NCBI GenBank assembly: GCA_021199375.1 | Contig: JAJQIB010000016.1 | Span: 33,914 to 97,913 of the forward strand | DNA: 64,000 bases | Direction of reading: 5' to 3' | From: Ruminococcus sp. | GTDB lineage: Bacteria; Bacillota; Clostridia; Oscillospirales; Ruminococcaceae | In this document: in pieces, positions 1 through 8,589 of the stretch | Numbering within the stretch: position 1 is the first letter of the stretch | Layout of the letters: the number at the start of each line of letters is the position of its first letter | The notes under the pieces: model-generated | What the model saw: the letters and a program-made list of their open reading frames with translations, nothing else | Told to the model about the DNA's origin: nothing | The model's database searches: none | Made by a program: the position numbers and the translations under genes

Positions 1-515
1 CCAGCAGACCACTGCTGCCCCCAGTCACGCCCCTCGTGGGCGTGTGAGTTGAAATCCACATGTCAACCAGCAGACCACTGCTGCCCCCAGTCACGCCCCT
101 CGTGGGCGTGTGAGTTGAAATTTGGATAATGTCGACAAACTCAGCACCGATAAATCGTCACGCCCCTCGTGGGCGTGTGAGTTGAAATCAAAAAATTAAA
201 ATGGTGTTTGTACCCCCTGCTGTCACGCCCCTCGTGGGCGTGTGAGTTGAAATGTCCCTGTAAGCGTTAAGCCTGCTGGAGTTGCATGTCACGCCCCTCG
301 TGGGCGTGTGAGTTGAAATTTTTAACACTGGCTTAGAGATGGCAGCGACTAAGTCACGCCCCTCGTGGGCGTGTGAGTTGAAATTGGGTAGCGTGCTTTT
401 AACTCCGCTCGCTTTGCCGTCACGCCCCTCGTGGGCGTGTGAGTTGAAATCTTAAAGTGTTGCAAAATCCAAGCTGTCAATGCGTCACGCCCCTCGTGGG
501 CGTGTGAGTTTATAT
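1..515 (+). CRISPR. CRISPR array, distal (trailer) end, type I-C-like repeats
   Basis: Eight 32-bp repeats start at 24, 90, 157, 222, 288, 353, 419 and 484, separated by seven spacers of 33-35 bp. The repeat begins GTCACGCCCC, has an ACGCCC/GGGCGT hairpin around CTCGT, and ends GAGTTGAAAT, as in type I-C repeats. The last copy is intact only to 510 (its final GAAAT is TATAT), which marks the leader-distal end. Bases 1-23 are the 3' part of a further spacer, so the array continues left. The leader and cas genes must lie outside the window if present. The partial spacer at 1-23 equals bases 67-89 of the next spacer. Confidence 0.97.
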
Positions 516-531
516 TGACATTGATCAATAT
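512..531. terminator. Hairpin closing the CRISPR array
   Basis: ATATTGA (512-518) and TCAATAT (525-531) pair around a 6-nt loop directly after the degenerate last repeat. A T-rich tract follows on the plus strand (about 543-570). It could terminate the CRISPR transcript. Its role is inferred from position. Confidence 0.4.
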
Positions 532-574
532 GGATATGGGTCGTTTTTTGTTTTTTGGTTATTTTTACTGCTCT

Positions 575-2686
575 TTATCCCTCAGCCTCTTCATAATATT
601 CAAAATCTACATTTCCGTTTGATACGTCAGCAGCTACTACCTGAATCATTATGCGCTTGCCTACAGTAAACTGTACCCCACCGCCTACACGCTTTATCGA
701 GAATTTCTCATCATAGTAATAGTCAGGGTAGGGAAGTGTGTCTATTTTAATCAGCCCTTCACAGGTGTTGTCAAGCATCACGTACATTCCGTGTGGTACA
801 CAGGAAACTACTACCCCTTCGTATACCTCTCCGAGCTTGGTTTTCATAAACTCGGCCTTGTAGCAGTCCTCACAGCTGCGCTCTGTCTGCATGGCGACAA
901 GCTCGGTTTTAGATGCTTGGTCCGCTGCTGCATAGGCAAACTTGTTGTACCGTGTGCGGCAGGCTGCATCGTCTCCACTTGCCAAAAAGTCACTCATGAT
1001 GCGGTGAATAGCCAGGTCAGGATAACGTCTTATTGGTGATGTAAAGTGTGCATAGTCGTCGAGTACAAGTCCAAAGTGACCGACAGGCTCCGCTGAGTAT
1101 TTGGCCTTAGACATAGATCTTAGCACAAGATTATTGACCACCGGAAAACGCTCTGTTCCTCTCTCCCACTCAAGAATCTCAGATAATCGCTTAGGCTTTA
1201 CGCCTCCCTCAAAATTGTAGGGTATGCCTAGCTCAGTTAGTCCTGTCTTTAGATAGTCAAGCTTGTCCTCAGGCGGATTCTCATGTATGCGATACACAAA
1301 CGGCAAGCCATGCTCACAGCCAAACTTTGCCGCACATTCGTTAGCACAAAGCATAAAGTCCTCAATGATTTCCTGACTAACTCCGCTTGCATGTGGTTTT
1401 ACATCTATACAAAAATCATTTTCGTCAATAATAAGCTCACTTTCAGTCGTAGAAAGCTGTGGAGCGCCTCGGTGGATTTTGTTTCCGCGCAAAATTTGCG
1501 CCAGCTCGTTCATGGCAGGTAGCACATCTAGCACCTCAGCATATTTTTCATGCAGTACCTTTGAATCGGTGCCATCAAGCAGCTCGTTAATTTCGCTGTA
1601 AACTCCCTTGACTCTTGACCGAATAACAGTTTTGGCAAATTTGTAGTCTATAATTACACCGTTTTTGTCGAGCGTCATAAGCGCAGAAAATGCAAGCCTA
1701 TCTTCCTGTGGATTTAGTGAGCAAATACCATTAGAAAGCTCCTTTGGAAGCATGGGTATAACTCGGTTAGCGTAGTAGACACTTGTACCACGATTAAAAG
1801 CCTCCTCATCAAGAAGCGATTTTGGCTTAACGTAGTATGAAACGTCAGCTATATGAACGCCAAGCTTGTAGCCTGCATCTGTTTTCTCTATTGATATAGC
1901 ATCATCTATATCCTTTGTTGCAGCACCGTCAATTGTGAATATCGGCAAATCTCTTAAATCCAATCGATTAGGTATTTCAGCGCTTATCGTACGCTCATCA
2001 GATACTTTTTTTGCCTCAGCAATTACCTCAGGCGGAAACATAGGTGTAAGTCCGTTTAGCTCTAAGACGCTAAGCGCACAGACTGATGCTTTAAGTGAGC
2101 TTCCAAAGCTCATAACAATTCTACATCTATGGTCTGCATGACTGGTACCACGATGTACAATTTCAGCTAAAACCTTGTCGTCCTCACGAAGCTTAAAGCC
2201 ATCACTTTGTTCAATTTTCATTGCGTATTTTGAAAGGGTATCGGGAACAACCTTTAGCTCACCAAATTCATTTACAATGTTTCCTGTAAAGCGTGAAAAG
2301 CTTTCCTCTGTGATCTCCATTACTCGACCTTCAAGCTTATCGTCCCTTCCGATATAGGTTTGTACCATAACTTTATCTCCGGGTAGGGCACCGTTTAGGT
2401 ATCTTCCGGCAACAAAATATTCCTCATTTGTATCTATATTACGAACAAAACCAAATGTCTTTTTAACTCTGGACACCTCGCATGGAATAAGCTTTCCGGG
2501 TGCAACATAAATATATCCGTTTCCAGTATTTACAATCTTGCCCTTTTTACTAAGCTCTTCTAGTCCTCTATCAAGATCTCGCTTGCTCAAAAACATCTTT
2601 AATGGCTTGTATAGCTCATTAAATGCTACAGGTCTTTTGCTTCTTTTTAGTTTATCCAAAACGATTTTTTCGTACTCTTTTCTCAT
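575..2686 (-). CDS. rnr: Ribonuclease R (RNB family 3'-5' exoribonuclease)
   Basis: 703 aa. It degrades structured RNA processively from the 3' end and takes part in mRNA and tmRNA-linked decay in the cytoplasm. Domains in order: winged-helix HTH (about 1-60), cold-shock/OB folds (about 65-150), RNB catalytic domain (about 240-590) and C-terminal S1 (about 618-697). The metal-binding aspartates of the RNB motif are all present (D253, D259, D261, D262 in IDGAATKDIDDA), so the enzyme should be active. The ATG follows a GGAGGAG site. It lies downstream of secG on the same strand, the classic Firmicute secG-rnr order, but a terminator-like hairpin sits between them. Confidence 0.97.
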   Translation of the reverse strand: MRKEYEKIVLDKLKRSKRPVAFNELYKPLKMFLSKRDLDRGLEELSKKGKIVNTGNGYIYVAPGKLIPCEVSRVKKTFGFVRNIDTNEEYFVAGRYLNGALPGDKVMVQTYIGRDDKLEGRVMEITEESFSRFTGNIVNEFGELKVVPDTLSKYAMKIEQSDGFKLREDDKVLAEIVHRGTSHADHRCRIVMSFGSSLKASVCALSVLELNGLTPMFPPEVIAEAKKVSDERTISAEIPNRLDLRDLPIFTIDGAATKDIDDAISIEKTDAGYKLGVHIADVSYYVKPKSLLDEEAFNRGTSVYYANRVIPMLPKELSNGICSLNPQEDRLAFSALMTLDKNGVIIDYKFAKTVIRSRVKGVYSEINELLDGTDSKVLHEKYAEVLDVLPAMNELAQILRGNKIHRGAPQLSTTESELIIDENDFCIDVKPHASGVSQEIIEDFMLCANECAAKFGCEHGLPFVYRIHENPPEDKLDYLKTGLTELGIPYNFEGGVKPKRLSEILEWERGTERFPVVNNLVLRSMSKAKYSAEPVGHFGLVLDDYAHFTSPIRRYPDLAIHRIMSDFLASGDDAACRTRYNKFAYAAADQASKTELVAMQTERSCEDCYKAEFMKTKLGEVYEGVVVSCVPHGMYVMLDNTCEGLIKIDTLPYPDYYYDEKFSIKRVGGGVQFTVGKRIMIQVVAADVSNGNVDFEYYEEAEG

Positions 2687-2723
2687 CTAACTCCTCCAGC
2701 CTTGTACATCAAAAATTCTTTTC

Positions 2724-2757
2724 AAAAAATTTGCCCTGCTTTTTAAATTGCAGGGCA
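2724..2757 (-). terminator. Terminator/attenuator between secG and rnr
   Basis: On the minus strand TGCCCTGC (2757-2750) pairs with GCAGGGCA (2739-2732), followed by a T-rich run (2730-2724). This is a plausible rho-independent terminator that could make rnr expression partly independent of secG. Confidence 0.7.
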
Positions 2758-2762
2758 GTTGC

Positions 2763-3017
2763 TTATTTTATTACGTTAATAAGAACAGTCATCACAAGTG
2801 TTATTACAAAGATAAGTCCGGTAGCAAGACCTGTTATTCTTGAAAGCTTTGCATCCTTTGTTCGACCCTTATTGCCTTCGTAGAAGGACTCGTTGTAGCC
2901 GCCTCCGATAGCCGATGTTAGACCATCATCCTTGCTGTCTTGTGCAAGAACTACCAATACTATAATCAAGCTGCAAAGAAGTAAAACTGCTCCGGCAACA
3001 ATCTCGATTGTACTCAT
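2763..3017 (-). CDS. secG: Preprotein translocase subunit SecG
   Basis: 84 aa, the normal length for SecG. It has two membrane segments (about 4-26 and 58-80) joined by a short cytoplasmic loop that begins LAQDSKDDGL and contains the Gly-rich stretch typical of SecG. It is the small accessory subunit of SecYEG and aids SecA-driven export across the cytoplasmic membrane. The start is an ATG behind a purine-rich site, preceded by a consensus promoter (3057-3085). Neighbour rnr follows on the same strand, a conserved pairing. Confidence 0.95.
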   Translation of the reverse strand: MSTIEIVAGAVLLLCSLIIVLVVLAQDSKDDGLTSAIGGGYNESFYEGNKGRTKDAKLSRITGLATGLIFVITLVMTVLINVIK

Positions 3018-3056
3018 ATATTCACAACCTTTCCTTTTCTCAATTTGTACTTATTA

Positions 3057-3085
3057 AGTATAACACATTCAAACAGAAATTGCAA
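3057..3085 (-). promoter_or_regulatory. secG promoter
   Basis: On the minus strand TTGCAA (3085-3080), a 17-nt gap, then TATACT (3062-3057): a good sigma-A-type promoter 40 bp before the secG ATG. Confidence 0.75.
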
Positions 3086-3161
3086 GTGTTTTTGAAAAAA
3101 ATAATAGATTTTTTCGAAAAATTCTTTAAAAATCGAGCTTAAATTCTATAAAATGGCAAAT

Positions 3162-4331
3162 TCAAGCTAATTCGCTCATTACAATGTTTTTGATTTTGCG
3201 AACAAGAGTCCCTGTTTTGCCTATACCTGCTTGCTGTGTTCCAAAGAGCAGCGTGATTTTATGCTTAGGCTCGTTTGAGAAAAATGTGCCGAGCCAGCCA
3301 TCCCATCCATACTCACCCTCTGAGCTAAACAGCGTGGTTTGTGATTCGTTATCACAAACTCTCATTAAGCTACCATAGGTGTAACCTCTCATCCAGCTCC
3401 ATCCATTCCAAAGCTCAGGCTTTTGAGCATCTGTCAGTCCACCGTGAGTCATATATCTTACAGCTTGTTCCGGCATAATCTGCATTCCTTTGTATCTGCC
3501 GTTATTTAAAAGCATATCAGCAAATTTAGCATAATCGTCTAATGTTGCGCATAGACCAGCACCTCCTGATTCAAAAGCCGGAATCACGTCACGATTATAT
3601 CTTAGTCCTAGGTGATCTGTTTTTATTTCAACAAGTCCCTTGTCAGAATAATCATAAGCCTTAGCTAATCTATTCGCCTTGTCTTGAGGCACATAAAAAT
3701 CCGTATCATTCATCTCAAGTGGTTCAAAGAGGTTTTCGATAAGAAACTCTCTAAATGATAATCCGCTTACACGAGCAACAAGCGCTCCCAAAATATCCGC
3801 TGAGCTTCCATACATAAAGTGCTCACCTGGCTCAAAGCATAAATCTGTATTAGCCATCATTTTAGCAAATTCATCGGTGGTCACAGGATTATTAGAATAT
3901 AGTCGCTCATTTATTTGCCAAAACACACCTCCGCTTTGCTTACCTCCTTCGGTTAAGTCGTCAGGATAAGCAAGTCCTGAGGTCATGTTCATAAGATGCT
4001 GTACGGTTATGGGATTTTTAACCTTTGTACGTACACCATTACGGTTCACATACATATCTGAAAATTCCGGCATATAATCGCTAAGCCATGCACCGAGATC
4101 TATTTTGCCCATTGATACCAGAAGCATAACCGCAGCTGCCGTTATAGGCTTGGTTTGCGAGTATAGCCTAAAAATCGTGTCTCGTGACATTGCTATTTTG
4201 TTTTCAATATCTCTGTATCCGCACTGCGTGTAAGCAATCTCCTTGCTGTTTTTTAGTATAAGAACGTTAGCTCCTGCTGTGTCGCCACTATCTACCGCAG
4301 CTTTTAAAGCATTCTCAATTCTATCAGTCAC
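3162..4331 (-). CDS. Serine hydrolase, class C beta-lactamase/esterase family
   Basis: 389 aa. The serine hydrolase fold of the class C beta-lactamase/penicillin-binding-protein family is recognised from the SxxK motif S58-Q-T-K61 and a downstream YGS (YxS/N) motif in HFMYGSS. There is no signal peptide, so it is probably cytoplasmic; esterase or D-amino-acid amidase-like activity is more likely than beta-lactam resistance. The start is GTG at 4331 with GGGATG about 11 nt upstream. It stands alone between secG and the phospholipase-like gene. The substrate cannot be told from sequence. Confidence 0.88.
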   Translation of the reverse strand: MTDRIENALKAAVDSGDTAGANVLILKNSKEIAYTQCGYRDIENKIAMSRDTIFRLYSQTKPITAAAVMLLVSMGKIDLGAWLSDYMPEFSDMYVNRNGVRTKVKNPITVQHLMNMTSGLAYPDDLTEGGKQSGGVFWQINERLYSNNPVTTDEFAKMMANTDLCFEPGEHFMYGSSADILGALVARVSGLSFREFLIENLFEPLEMNDTDFYVPQDKANRLAKAYDYSDKGLVEIKTDHLGLRYNRDVIPAFESGGAGLCATLDDYAKFADMLLNNGRYKGMQIMPEQAVRYMTHGGLTDAQKPELWNGWSWMRGYTYGSLMRVCDNESQTTLFSSEGEYGWDGWLGTFFSNEPKHKITLLFGTQQAGIGKTGTLVRKIKNIVMSELA

Positions 4332-4411
4332 AAATAATCACATCCCTTATCTAGTTATTATTAATATTTTATCATAAGAAACGTGCTGATTCAATGACTA
4401 AATAATGAATC

Positions 4412-4999
4412 TTATTTTCTATTCTGTTTTTTTAATCCTAGTAGATCCCATAGCTTTAGCTGTGTGTTTTTGCTAAAGCTAATAGTACTTAATAGCATGG
4501 TTTCATTAATGGCGCATATCCATTCTATATCTCCAAGTGGAGTTTTATCAGCATATTTTATATAGGATTGGTGTGCTTTCTCAAGATAATGCATGCAGGC
4601 GGCTGGATTTGAAAATATGGGCAATATGTCACATTTGCTTTTAAATGATTTTTGTACATTTTCGTGCATTATATGCTCGTATCTTACATGCTCATTTAGA
4701 GTGCCTTTAAATTGCTTGTTGTGTGGAAATGTAAATGAGTCGCAAAGATAGTGTGATGCAACACCTAGCCTGTAGTAAAAAGCAGTATTTTGACCATGAT
4801 GAGCTTCGCATATCCATGCAAGTGCGAGCTTTTTTCTTGCTGTCGAAAAGCCGTGACCTATGCTCTTAAGATAGGTGTGATATGATATATCAGGGGATAG
4901 ATTGCCTAAAATAAACGCCGAAAGCTTGATTAAGCTTTTTATTTCAAGTGTTTTTTTGCCGAAGTCAACAGCAAACAAAGCATGGTCTATTGTTCTCAT
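4412..4999 (-). CDS. Zinc-dependent phospholipase C family protein
   Basis: 195 aa. Resembles the zinc-dependent phospholipase C/S1-P1 nuclease fold family (PF00882): an N-terminal His (RTIDHAL), GNLSPDIS, the core GVASHYLCDSFTFPH and a later HVRYEH supply the usual His/Asp zinc ligands. There is no signal peptide, unlike secreted clostridial alpha-toxin, so an intracellular or housekeeping role is likely. The ATG follows AAAGGA. It stands apart from the feo operon, separated by two strong hairpins (5052-5126). Family call is good; substrate unknown. Confidence 0.8.
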   Translation of the reverse strand: MRTIDHALFAVDFGKKTLEIKSLIKLSAFILGNLSPDISYHTYLKSIGHGFSTARKKLALAWICEAHHGQNTAFYYRLGVASHYLCDSFTFPHNKQFKGTLNEHVRYEHIMHENVQKSFKSKCDILPIFSNPAACMHYLEKAHQSYIKYADKTPLGDIEWICAINETMLLSTISFSKNTQLKLWDLLGLKKQNRK

Positions 5000-5051
5000 T
5001 TAATCGCTTCCTTTGAAAATATTTTTTCACGTAATTTTGTTATTATGCACT

Positions 5052-5126
5052 AAATGCGACGTCCGTTTTTTGACGGATGTCGCATTTGTCAGACAGTGTG
5101 CATTATGATATATTATGCGCACTGTC
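5052..5126 (-). terminator. Twin hairpins after the feo operon
   Basis: Two adjacent inverted repeats. AAATGCGACGTCCGT (5052-5066) pairs with ACGGATGTCGCATTT (5073-5087) with one G-T pair. GACAGTG (5092-5098) pairs with CACTGTC (5120-5126), extended inward by GCAT/ATGC pairs. The first is a strong stem at the 3' end of the feo transcript, although the T-run on the minus strand is poor. Confidence 0.6.
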
Positions 5127-5135
5127 AAATATTAT

Positions 5136-5327
5136 TTAAGAAGGTGTTTTGTTATCTTGCTTGCTTTGTCTTCCTCCATGACAAAGCGAGGAGTTAGGAC
5201 AGCAGCCACATGTTCCACCACAGGAATGCTTGCCTTGTTTCTTGTCCTTTACCATTGAGTAAATTACAAGCCCTATTATTGCCGCTAGTATAATTGCGAC
5301 TATTAATGTTCCTAAAAATCCACTCAT
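5136..5327 (-). CDS. FeoB-associated Cys-rich membrane protein
   Basis: 63 aa. One N-terminal membrane helix (about 5-25) is followed by a Lys-rich stretch and a cysteine cluster CGGTCGCCPNSSLC, the layout of the FeoB-associated Cys-rich family (PF12669). It is the last gene of the feo operon, 34 bp after feoB, with a strong CAGGAGG site. Members are thought to assist ferrous iron transport, like FeoC in proteobacteria; a direct iron-handling role for the cysteines is inference. Confidence 0.92.
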   Translation of the reverse strand: MSGFLGTLIVAIILAAIIGLVIYSMVKDKKQGKHSCGGTCGCCPNSSLCHGGRQSKQDNKTPS

Positions 5328-5361
5328 GATTTATTCCTCCTGTTTGTATCAAAGAAAGATT

Positions 5362-7893
5362 TTAAGCTGTGGTTTTTACCCTTGCTGTTAGCTTGTCGCT
5401 TTCCTTATAGGGCTTAAAGAGCATATAGATCATACCAACTATAAGTGCTATTGCAACAATCAGTGAAATTACATTTACAACTGACATAACCGCATCTCCT
5501 GAAACGATAAGGCTTCCTGTAAATAGATTTCCAAGCTGATTTATGATAAGCGAAATAGCATAAGCAAATCCACACTCATATCCGATTGCGAACCAGAACC
5601 ACTTGGTATTGTTCATCTCACGCTTAATAGCTCCCATTGCTGCGAAGCATGGCGCACAAAGCAGATTGAATATTAGGAATGACCAGCCTGAAACAGTTGT
5701 GAATGCTGCGCCAAGTGTTGCATAAACGCTCTCTCCACCGTTGTAAAGAATACCCATTGTAGCAACAATGTTTTCCTTAGCAACAAGTCCAGTGACTGCT
5801 GCAACAGTAGCCTTCCAGTTGCCCCAGCCAAGAGGAGCAAATATCCAGCATATGCCCTTGCCTATGTACGCTAAAATGCTGTTGCTCATTTGATCCTCTT
5901 CCAGCATTCCGAAGCTTCCGTCAACCCAGCCAAAGAAGGATGTGAACCAAATTACAATTGTAGAAAGCAGAATGATTGTTCCTGCCTTTTTGATGAATGA
6001 CCAGCCACGCTCCCACATAGATCTCAGTACATTTCCTACGGTAGGAATGTGGTAAGCGGGAAGCTCCATAACGAATGGTGCGGGATCTCCTGCAAACATC
6101 TTTGTTTTCTTAAGCATAATACCCGAAACTATGATTGCAGCCATTCCAATAAAGTACGCTCCTGTTGCGATCCAAGCTTTTCCGCCTAAAATTGCGCCAA
6201 CAATCATCGCAATAAAGGGCTGCTTAGCTCCACAAGGAATGAACGTTGTAGTCATGATGGTCATTCGTCTGTCACGTTCACTCTCAATTGTTCTTGATGC
6301 CATGATTCCGGGAATTCCGCATCCGGTACCGATAAGAATCGGAATAAAGGACTTACCTGAAAGACCGAATTTTCTGAATATTCTGTCCATTACAAATGCT
6401 ATACGAGCCATATATCCACATGCTTCGAGAATTGCAAGAAGGATGAACAGCACCAGCATCTGAGGAACAAATCCTAAGACAGCTCCTACACCTGCTACAA
6501 CACCATCAAGTATAAGACCTTCAAGCCAATCAGCGCAGTTTATAGCATCAAGTCCGCTTTCAATCAGTCCGGGAATTCCGGGAACCCATACGCCATAGTC
6601 TGCTGGATCTGGCTCATCAAAGCCGTTTTCATTAAAGTAGCTTACTGCCTCTTCGAATGAAAGAGCATTAACCTCTTCCTCATCGGCATCGCTTGGAACT
6701 GATGAGTAGTAAACTGTAATATCGTACTCCTCAAGTGTTTCCTCGTCCTCCATTGTGTAGGATACCGATTCATCTGCTCCTACAAGGCTTGAGGCTGCTG
6801 CCAGCGTTGCATCGGCATCAACTTCTTCATCATCTGTCTCAACTACTACACCATAAGCATCAAGTGCATTGTAAGCAGCACTGTATTCGTCAGCAGCATC
6901 ATTGTATGAGCTAGATCCGATTGCAAATAAGTGCCAGCCGTCACCAAACAGTCCATCGTTTGCCCAATCTGTAGCTGCCGAGCCGACAGTAACCATTGAT
7001 ATGTAGTAAACAAGGAACATTACTACTGCAAATATTGGTAGACCAAGCCAACGGTTTGTAACCACCTTGTCTATTTTGTCCGATACAGTAAGACCGCCCT
7101 TGTTTTTCTTTTTGTAGCAATCTCGAATGATTGAACCTATGTAAATATAGCGCTCGTTTGTGATGATACTCTCCGAATCATCGTCCATCTCTTTTTCTGC
7201 CGCAGCAATATCTGACTCAATGTGAGTCATTTTCTGCTTATCAATATTGAGCTGCTCTAAAACCTTGTCATCACGCTCAAAAATTTTAATAGCATACCAT
7301 CTTTGCTGCTCCTCAGGCAAATCATGAAGCACAGCCTCCTCAATATGTGCAATAGCGTGTTCAACTGCACCTGAGAAGGAATGCTGAGGCACCATGCTTT
7401 CCTGCATTTGAGCAACCTCAATAGCTGCTTCAGCAGCTTCGGTAATGCCTGTACCCTTTAGAGCTGAAATCTCAACAACCTTGCATCCCAAGGATTTTTC
7501 AAGCTGAGCAAAATTAATTACATCACCGTTTTTCTTAACGATATCCATCATGTTGATGGCAACAACAACAGGAATACCAAGCTCCACAAGCTGAGTTGTG
7601 AGGTATAGGTTTCTTTCAAGGTTAGTACCATCTATAATATTAAGTATAGCATTAGGACGCTCTGTGATTAGGTAGTTTCTTGCAACAACCTCTTCGAGAG
7701 TGTATGGTGAAAGTGAGTAAATACCGGGAAGGTCAGTAATGGTAACATCCTTGTGACCCTTTAGCTTTCCCTCTTTTTTCTCAACTGTAACGCCCGGCCA
7801 GTTTCCGACAAACTGGTTTGAACCGGTGAGTGCATTAAACAACGTTGTCTTGCCGCAGTTAGGGTTTCCGGCAAGCGCAATAGTAATCTCCAT
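5362..7893 (-). CDS. feoB: Ferrous iron transport protein B (FeoB)
   Basis: 843 aa from the ATG at 7893; an in-frame TTG lies just before it. Polytopic Fe(II) permease with an N-terminal GTPase: G1 GNPNCGKT (9-16), G3 DLPG (54-57), G4 NMMD (114-117), then the helical regulatory domain (about 165-270) and two Gate repeats with many membrane helices. Between the first and second membrane segments lies an acidic insertion of about 110 residues (about 322-435), rich in Asp, Glu and Ala and predicted to face outside. Related clostridial FeoBs carry similar loops. Operon order feoA-feoA-feoB-Cys-rich protein. A palindromic operator and a hairpin sit in the gap before its start. Confidence 0.98.
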   Translation of the reverse strand: MEITIALAGNPNCGKTTLFNALTGSNQFVGNWPGVTVEKKEGKLKGHKDVTITDLPGIYSLSPYTLEEVVARNYLITERPNAILNIIDGTNLERNLYLTTQLVELGIPVVVAINMMDIVKKNGDVINFAQLEKSLGCKVVEISALKGTGITEAAEAAIEVAQMQESMVPQHSFSGAVEHAIAHIEEAVLHDLPEEQQRWYAIKIFERDDKVLEQLNIDKQKMTHIESDIAAAEKEMDDDSESIITNERYIYIGSIIRDCYKKKNKGGLTVSDKIDKVVTNRWLGLPIFAVVMFLVYYISMVTVGSAATDWANDGLFGDGWHLFAIGSSSYNDAADEYSAAYNALDAYGVVVETDDEEVDADATLAAASSLVGADESVSYTMEDEETLEEYDITVYYSSVPSDADEEEVNALSFEEAVSYFNENGFDEPDPADYGVWVPGIPGLIESGLDAINCADWLEGLILDGVVAGVGAVLGFVPQMLVLFILLAILEACGYMARIAFVMDRIFRKFGLSGKSFIPILIGTGCGIPGIMASRTIESERDRRMTIMTTTFIPCGAKQPFIAMIVGAILGGKAWIATGAYFIGMAAIIVSGIMLKKTKMFAGDPAPFVMELPAYHIPTVGNVLRSMWERGWSFIKKAGTIILLSTIVIWFTSFFGWVDGSFGMLEEDQMSNSILAYIGKGICWIFAPLGWGNWKATVAAVTGLVAKENIVATMGILYNGGESVYATLGAAFTTVSGWSFLIFNLLCAPCFAAMGAIKREMNNTKWFWFAIGYECGFAYAISLIINQLGNLFTGSLIVSGDAVMSVVNVISLIVAIALIVGMIYMLFKPYKESDKLTARVKTTA

Positions 7894-7912
7894 CAAATCA
7901 ATCCTTTCAAAT

Positions 7913-7928
7913 GTTAGCTAACGCTAAC
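7913..7928. promoter_or_regulatory. Operator-like palindrome upstream of feoB
   Basis: GTTAGC (7913-7918) and GCTAAC (7923-7928) form a perfect inverted repeat 20 bp before feoB. It matches two other sites in the feo promoter region (8515-8528 and 8590-8605). The shared GTTAGC half-site resembles DtxR/IdeR/MntR-type boxes, suggesting control by a metalloregulator. Confidence 0.6.
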
Positions 7929-7936
7929 CACATCTT

Positions 7937-7977
7937 AAAAGCAAAGCGAAATCTTTGTAGCAGGTTTCGCATTTTGC
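7937..7977 (-). terminator. Hairpin between feoA and feoB
   Basis: On the minus strand GCAAAATGCGAAA (7977-7965) pairs with TTTCGCTTTGC (7951-7941) with a two-base bulge, followed by TTTT (7940-7937). It overlaps the feoA stop region and may reduce readthrough into feoB or stabilise the RNA. The T-run is weak. Confidence 0.45.
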
Positions 7978-7978
7978 G

Positions 7979-8200
7979 TTATTCTGTCTCGATCATTTCC
8001 GCATCTGCCTTACGCAGCGAAAGCTCGTAATCGCGTACGGTAACTTCAACAGGATCTCCTAGGGGAGCGACCTTTCGTACATAGATGTCAACGCCCTTTG
8101 TAATACCCATATCCATTATTCTGCGCTTTACGGCTCCTTCGCCGTTTAGCTTCTTCACCTTAACGGTATCACCGACCTTTGCGTCTTTAAGTGTAGCCAT
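7979..8200 (-). CDS. feoA: FeoA domain protein (second copy)
   Basis: 73 aa. SH3-like FeoA domain, recognised from the conserved block VKRRIMDMGITKG and the ending VRDYELSLRKADAEMIE. A small cytoplasmic partner of FeoB that modulates ferrous iron uptake. It begins with an ATG 18 bp after the first feoA stop and lies 85 bp upstream of feoB. Two FeoA proteins in tandem are common in clostridia; this copy has the more canonical sequence. Confidence 0.93.
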   Translation of the reverse strand: MATLKDAKVGDTVKVKKLNGEGAVKRRIMDMGITKGVDIYVRKVAPLGDPVEVTVRDYELSLRKADAEMIETE

Positions 8201-8218
8201 ATCTTCAACCTCCCAGTC

Positions 8219-8431
8219 TTAAATCATTATCTTTTGTGCCATTTCCTTAGAAACAGCAACTCTTGATTCTTTTACGTTTACAATAACGTTTCCCGAAATA
8301 TCACTAACAAGCGTTACTGTTGAGCCTGGTACAAATCCAAGACTTTCGAGAAACTTACGTGTTTGTTCGTTTCCGCCAACCTTTTTTATCATGTTTTCTT
8401 CTCCGACATTAGCAAATGTAAGCGGCATCAT
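8219..8431 (-). CDS. feoA: FeoA domain protein (first copy)
   Basis: 70 aa from the second in-frame ATG cluster (MMPLTFA), chosen because AAGGAAG lies about 8 nt upstream; an earlier ATG at 8440 would sit on the binding site itself. The FeoA fold is seen in EQTRKFLESLGFVPG and GNVIVNVKESRVAVSKEMA. First gene of the feo operon, transcribed from the promoter at 8512-8540. It probably works with the second FeoA on FeoB; how the two divide the task is unknown. Confidence 0.9.
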   Translation of the reverse strand: MMPLTFANVGEENMIKKVGGNEQTRKFLESLGFVPGSTVTLVSDISGNVIVNVKESRVAVSKEMAQKIMI

Positions 8432-8511
8432 TGTCACCATCTTCCTTCATTTAAAACAGCATTTATTTTGACCTGAATGGTTTTAAGTATTTCAACCATT
8501 CTCCTTATATA

Positions 8512-8540
8512 AGATTAGCACATGCTAACCGAAATATCAA
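8512..8540 (-). promoter_or_regulatory. feo promoter with operator between -35 and -10
   Basis: On the minus strand TTGATA (8540-8535), a 17-nt gap and TAATCT (8517-8512). The palindrome TTAGCACATGCTAA (8515-8528) lies in the spacer and overlaps the -10, so a bound repressor would block polymerase. A hairpin GAATGGTT/AACCATTC (8475-8501) lies in the 5' leader. Confidence 0.7.
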
Positions 8541-8589
8541 GCACTTATATAAATGCAAACAAAAATTTTGTACAAATGAACAAATCCGG

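Noticed and set aside
1-575. cas genes beside the array
   Set aside because: Only repeats and spacers are present, and rnr follows immediately; any cas genes are outside the window.
3162-4331. Beta-lactamase resistance gene
   Set aside because: It has the class C fold motifs but no signal peptide, so an esterase-like cytoplasmic hydrolase is more likely.
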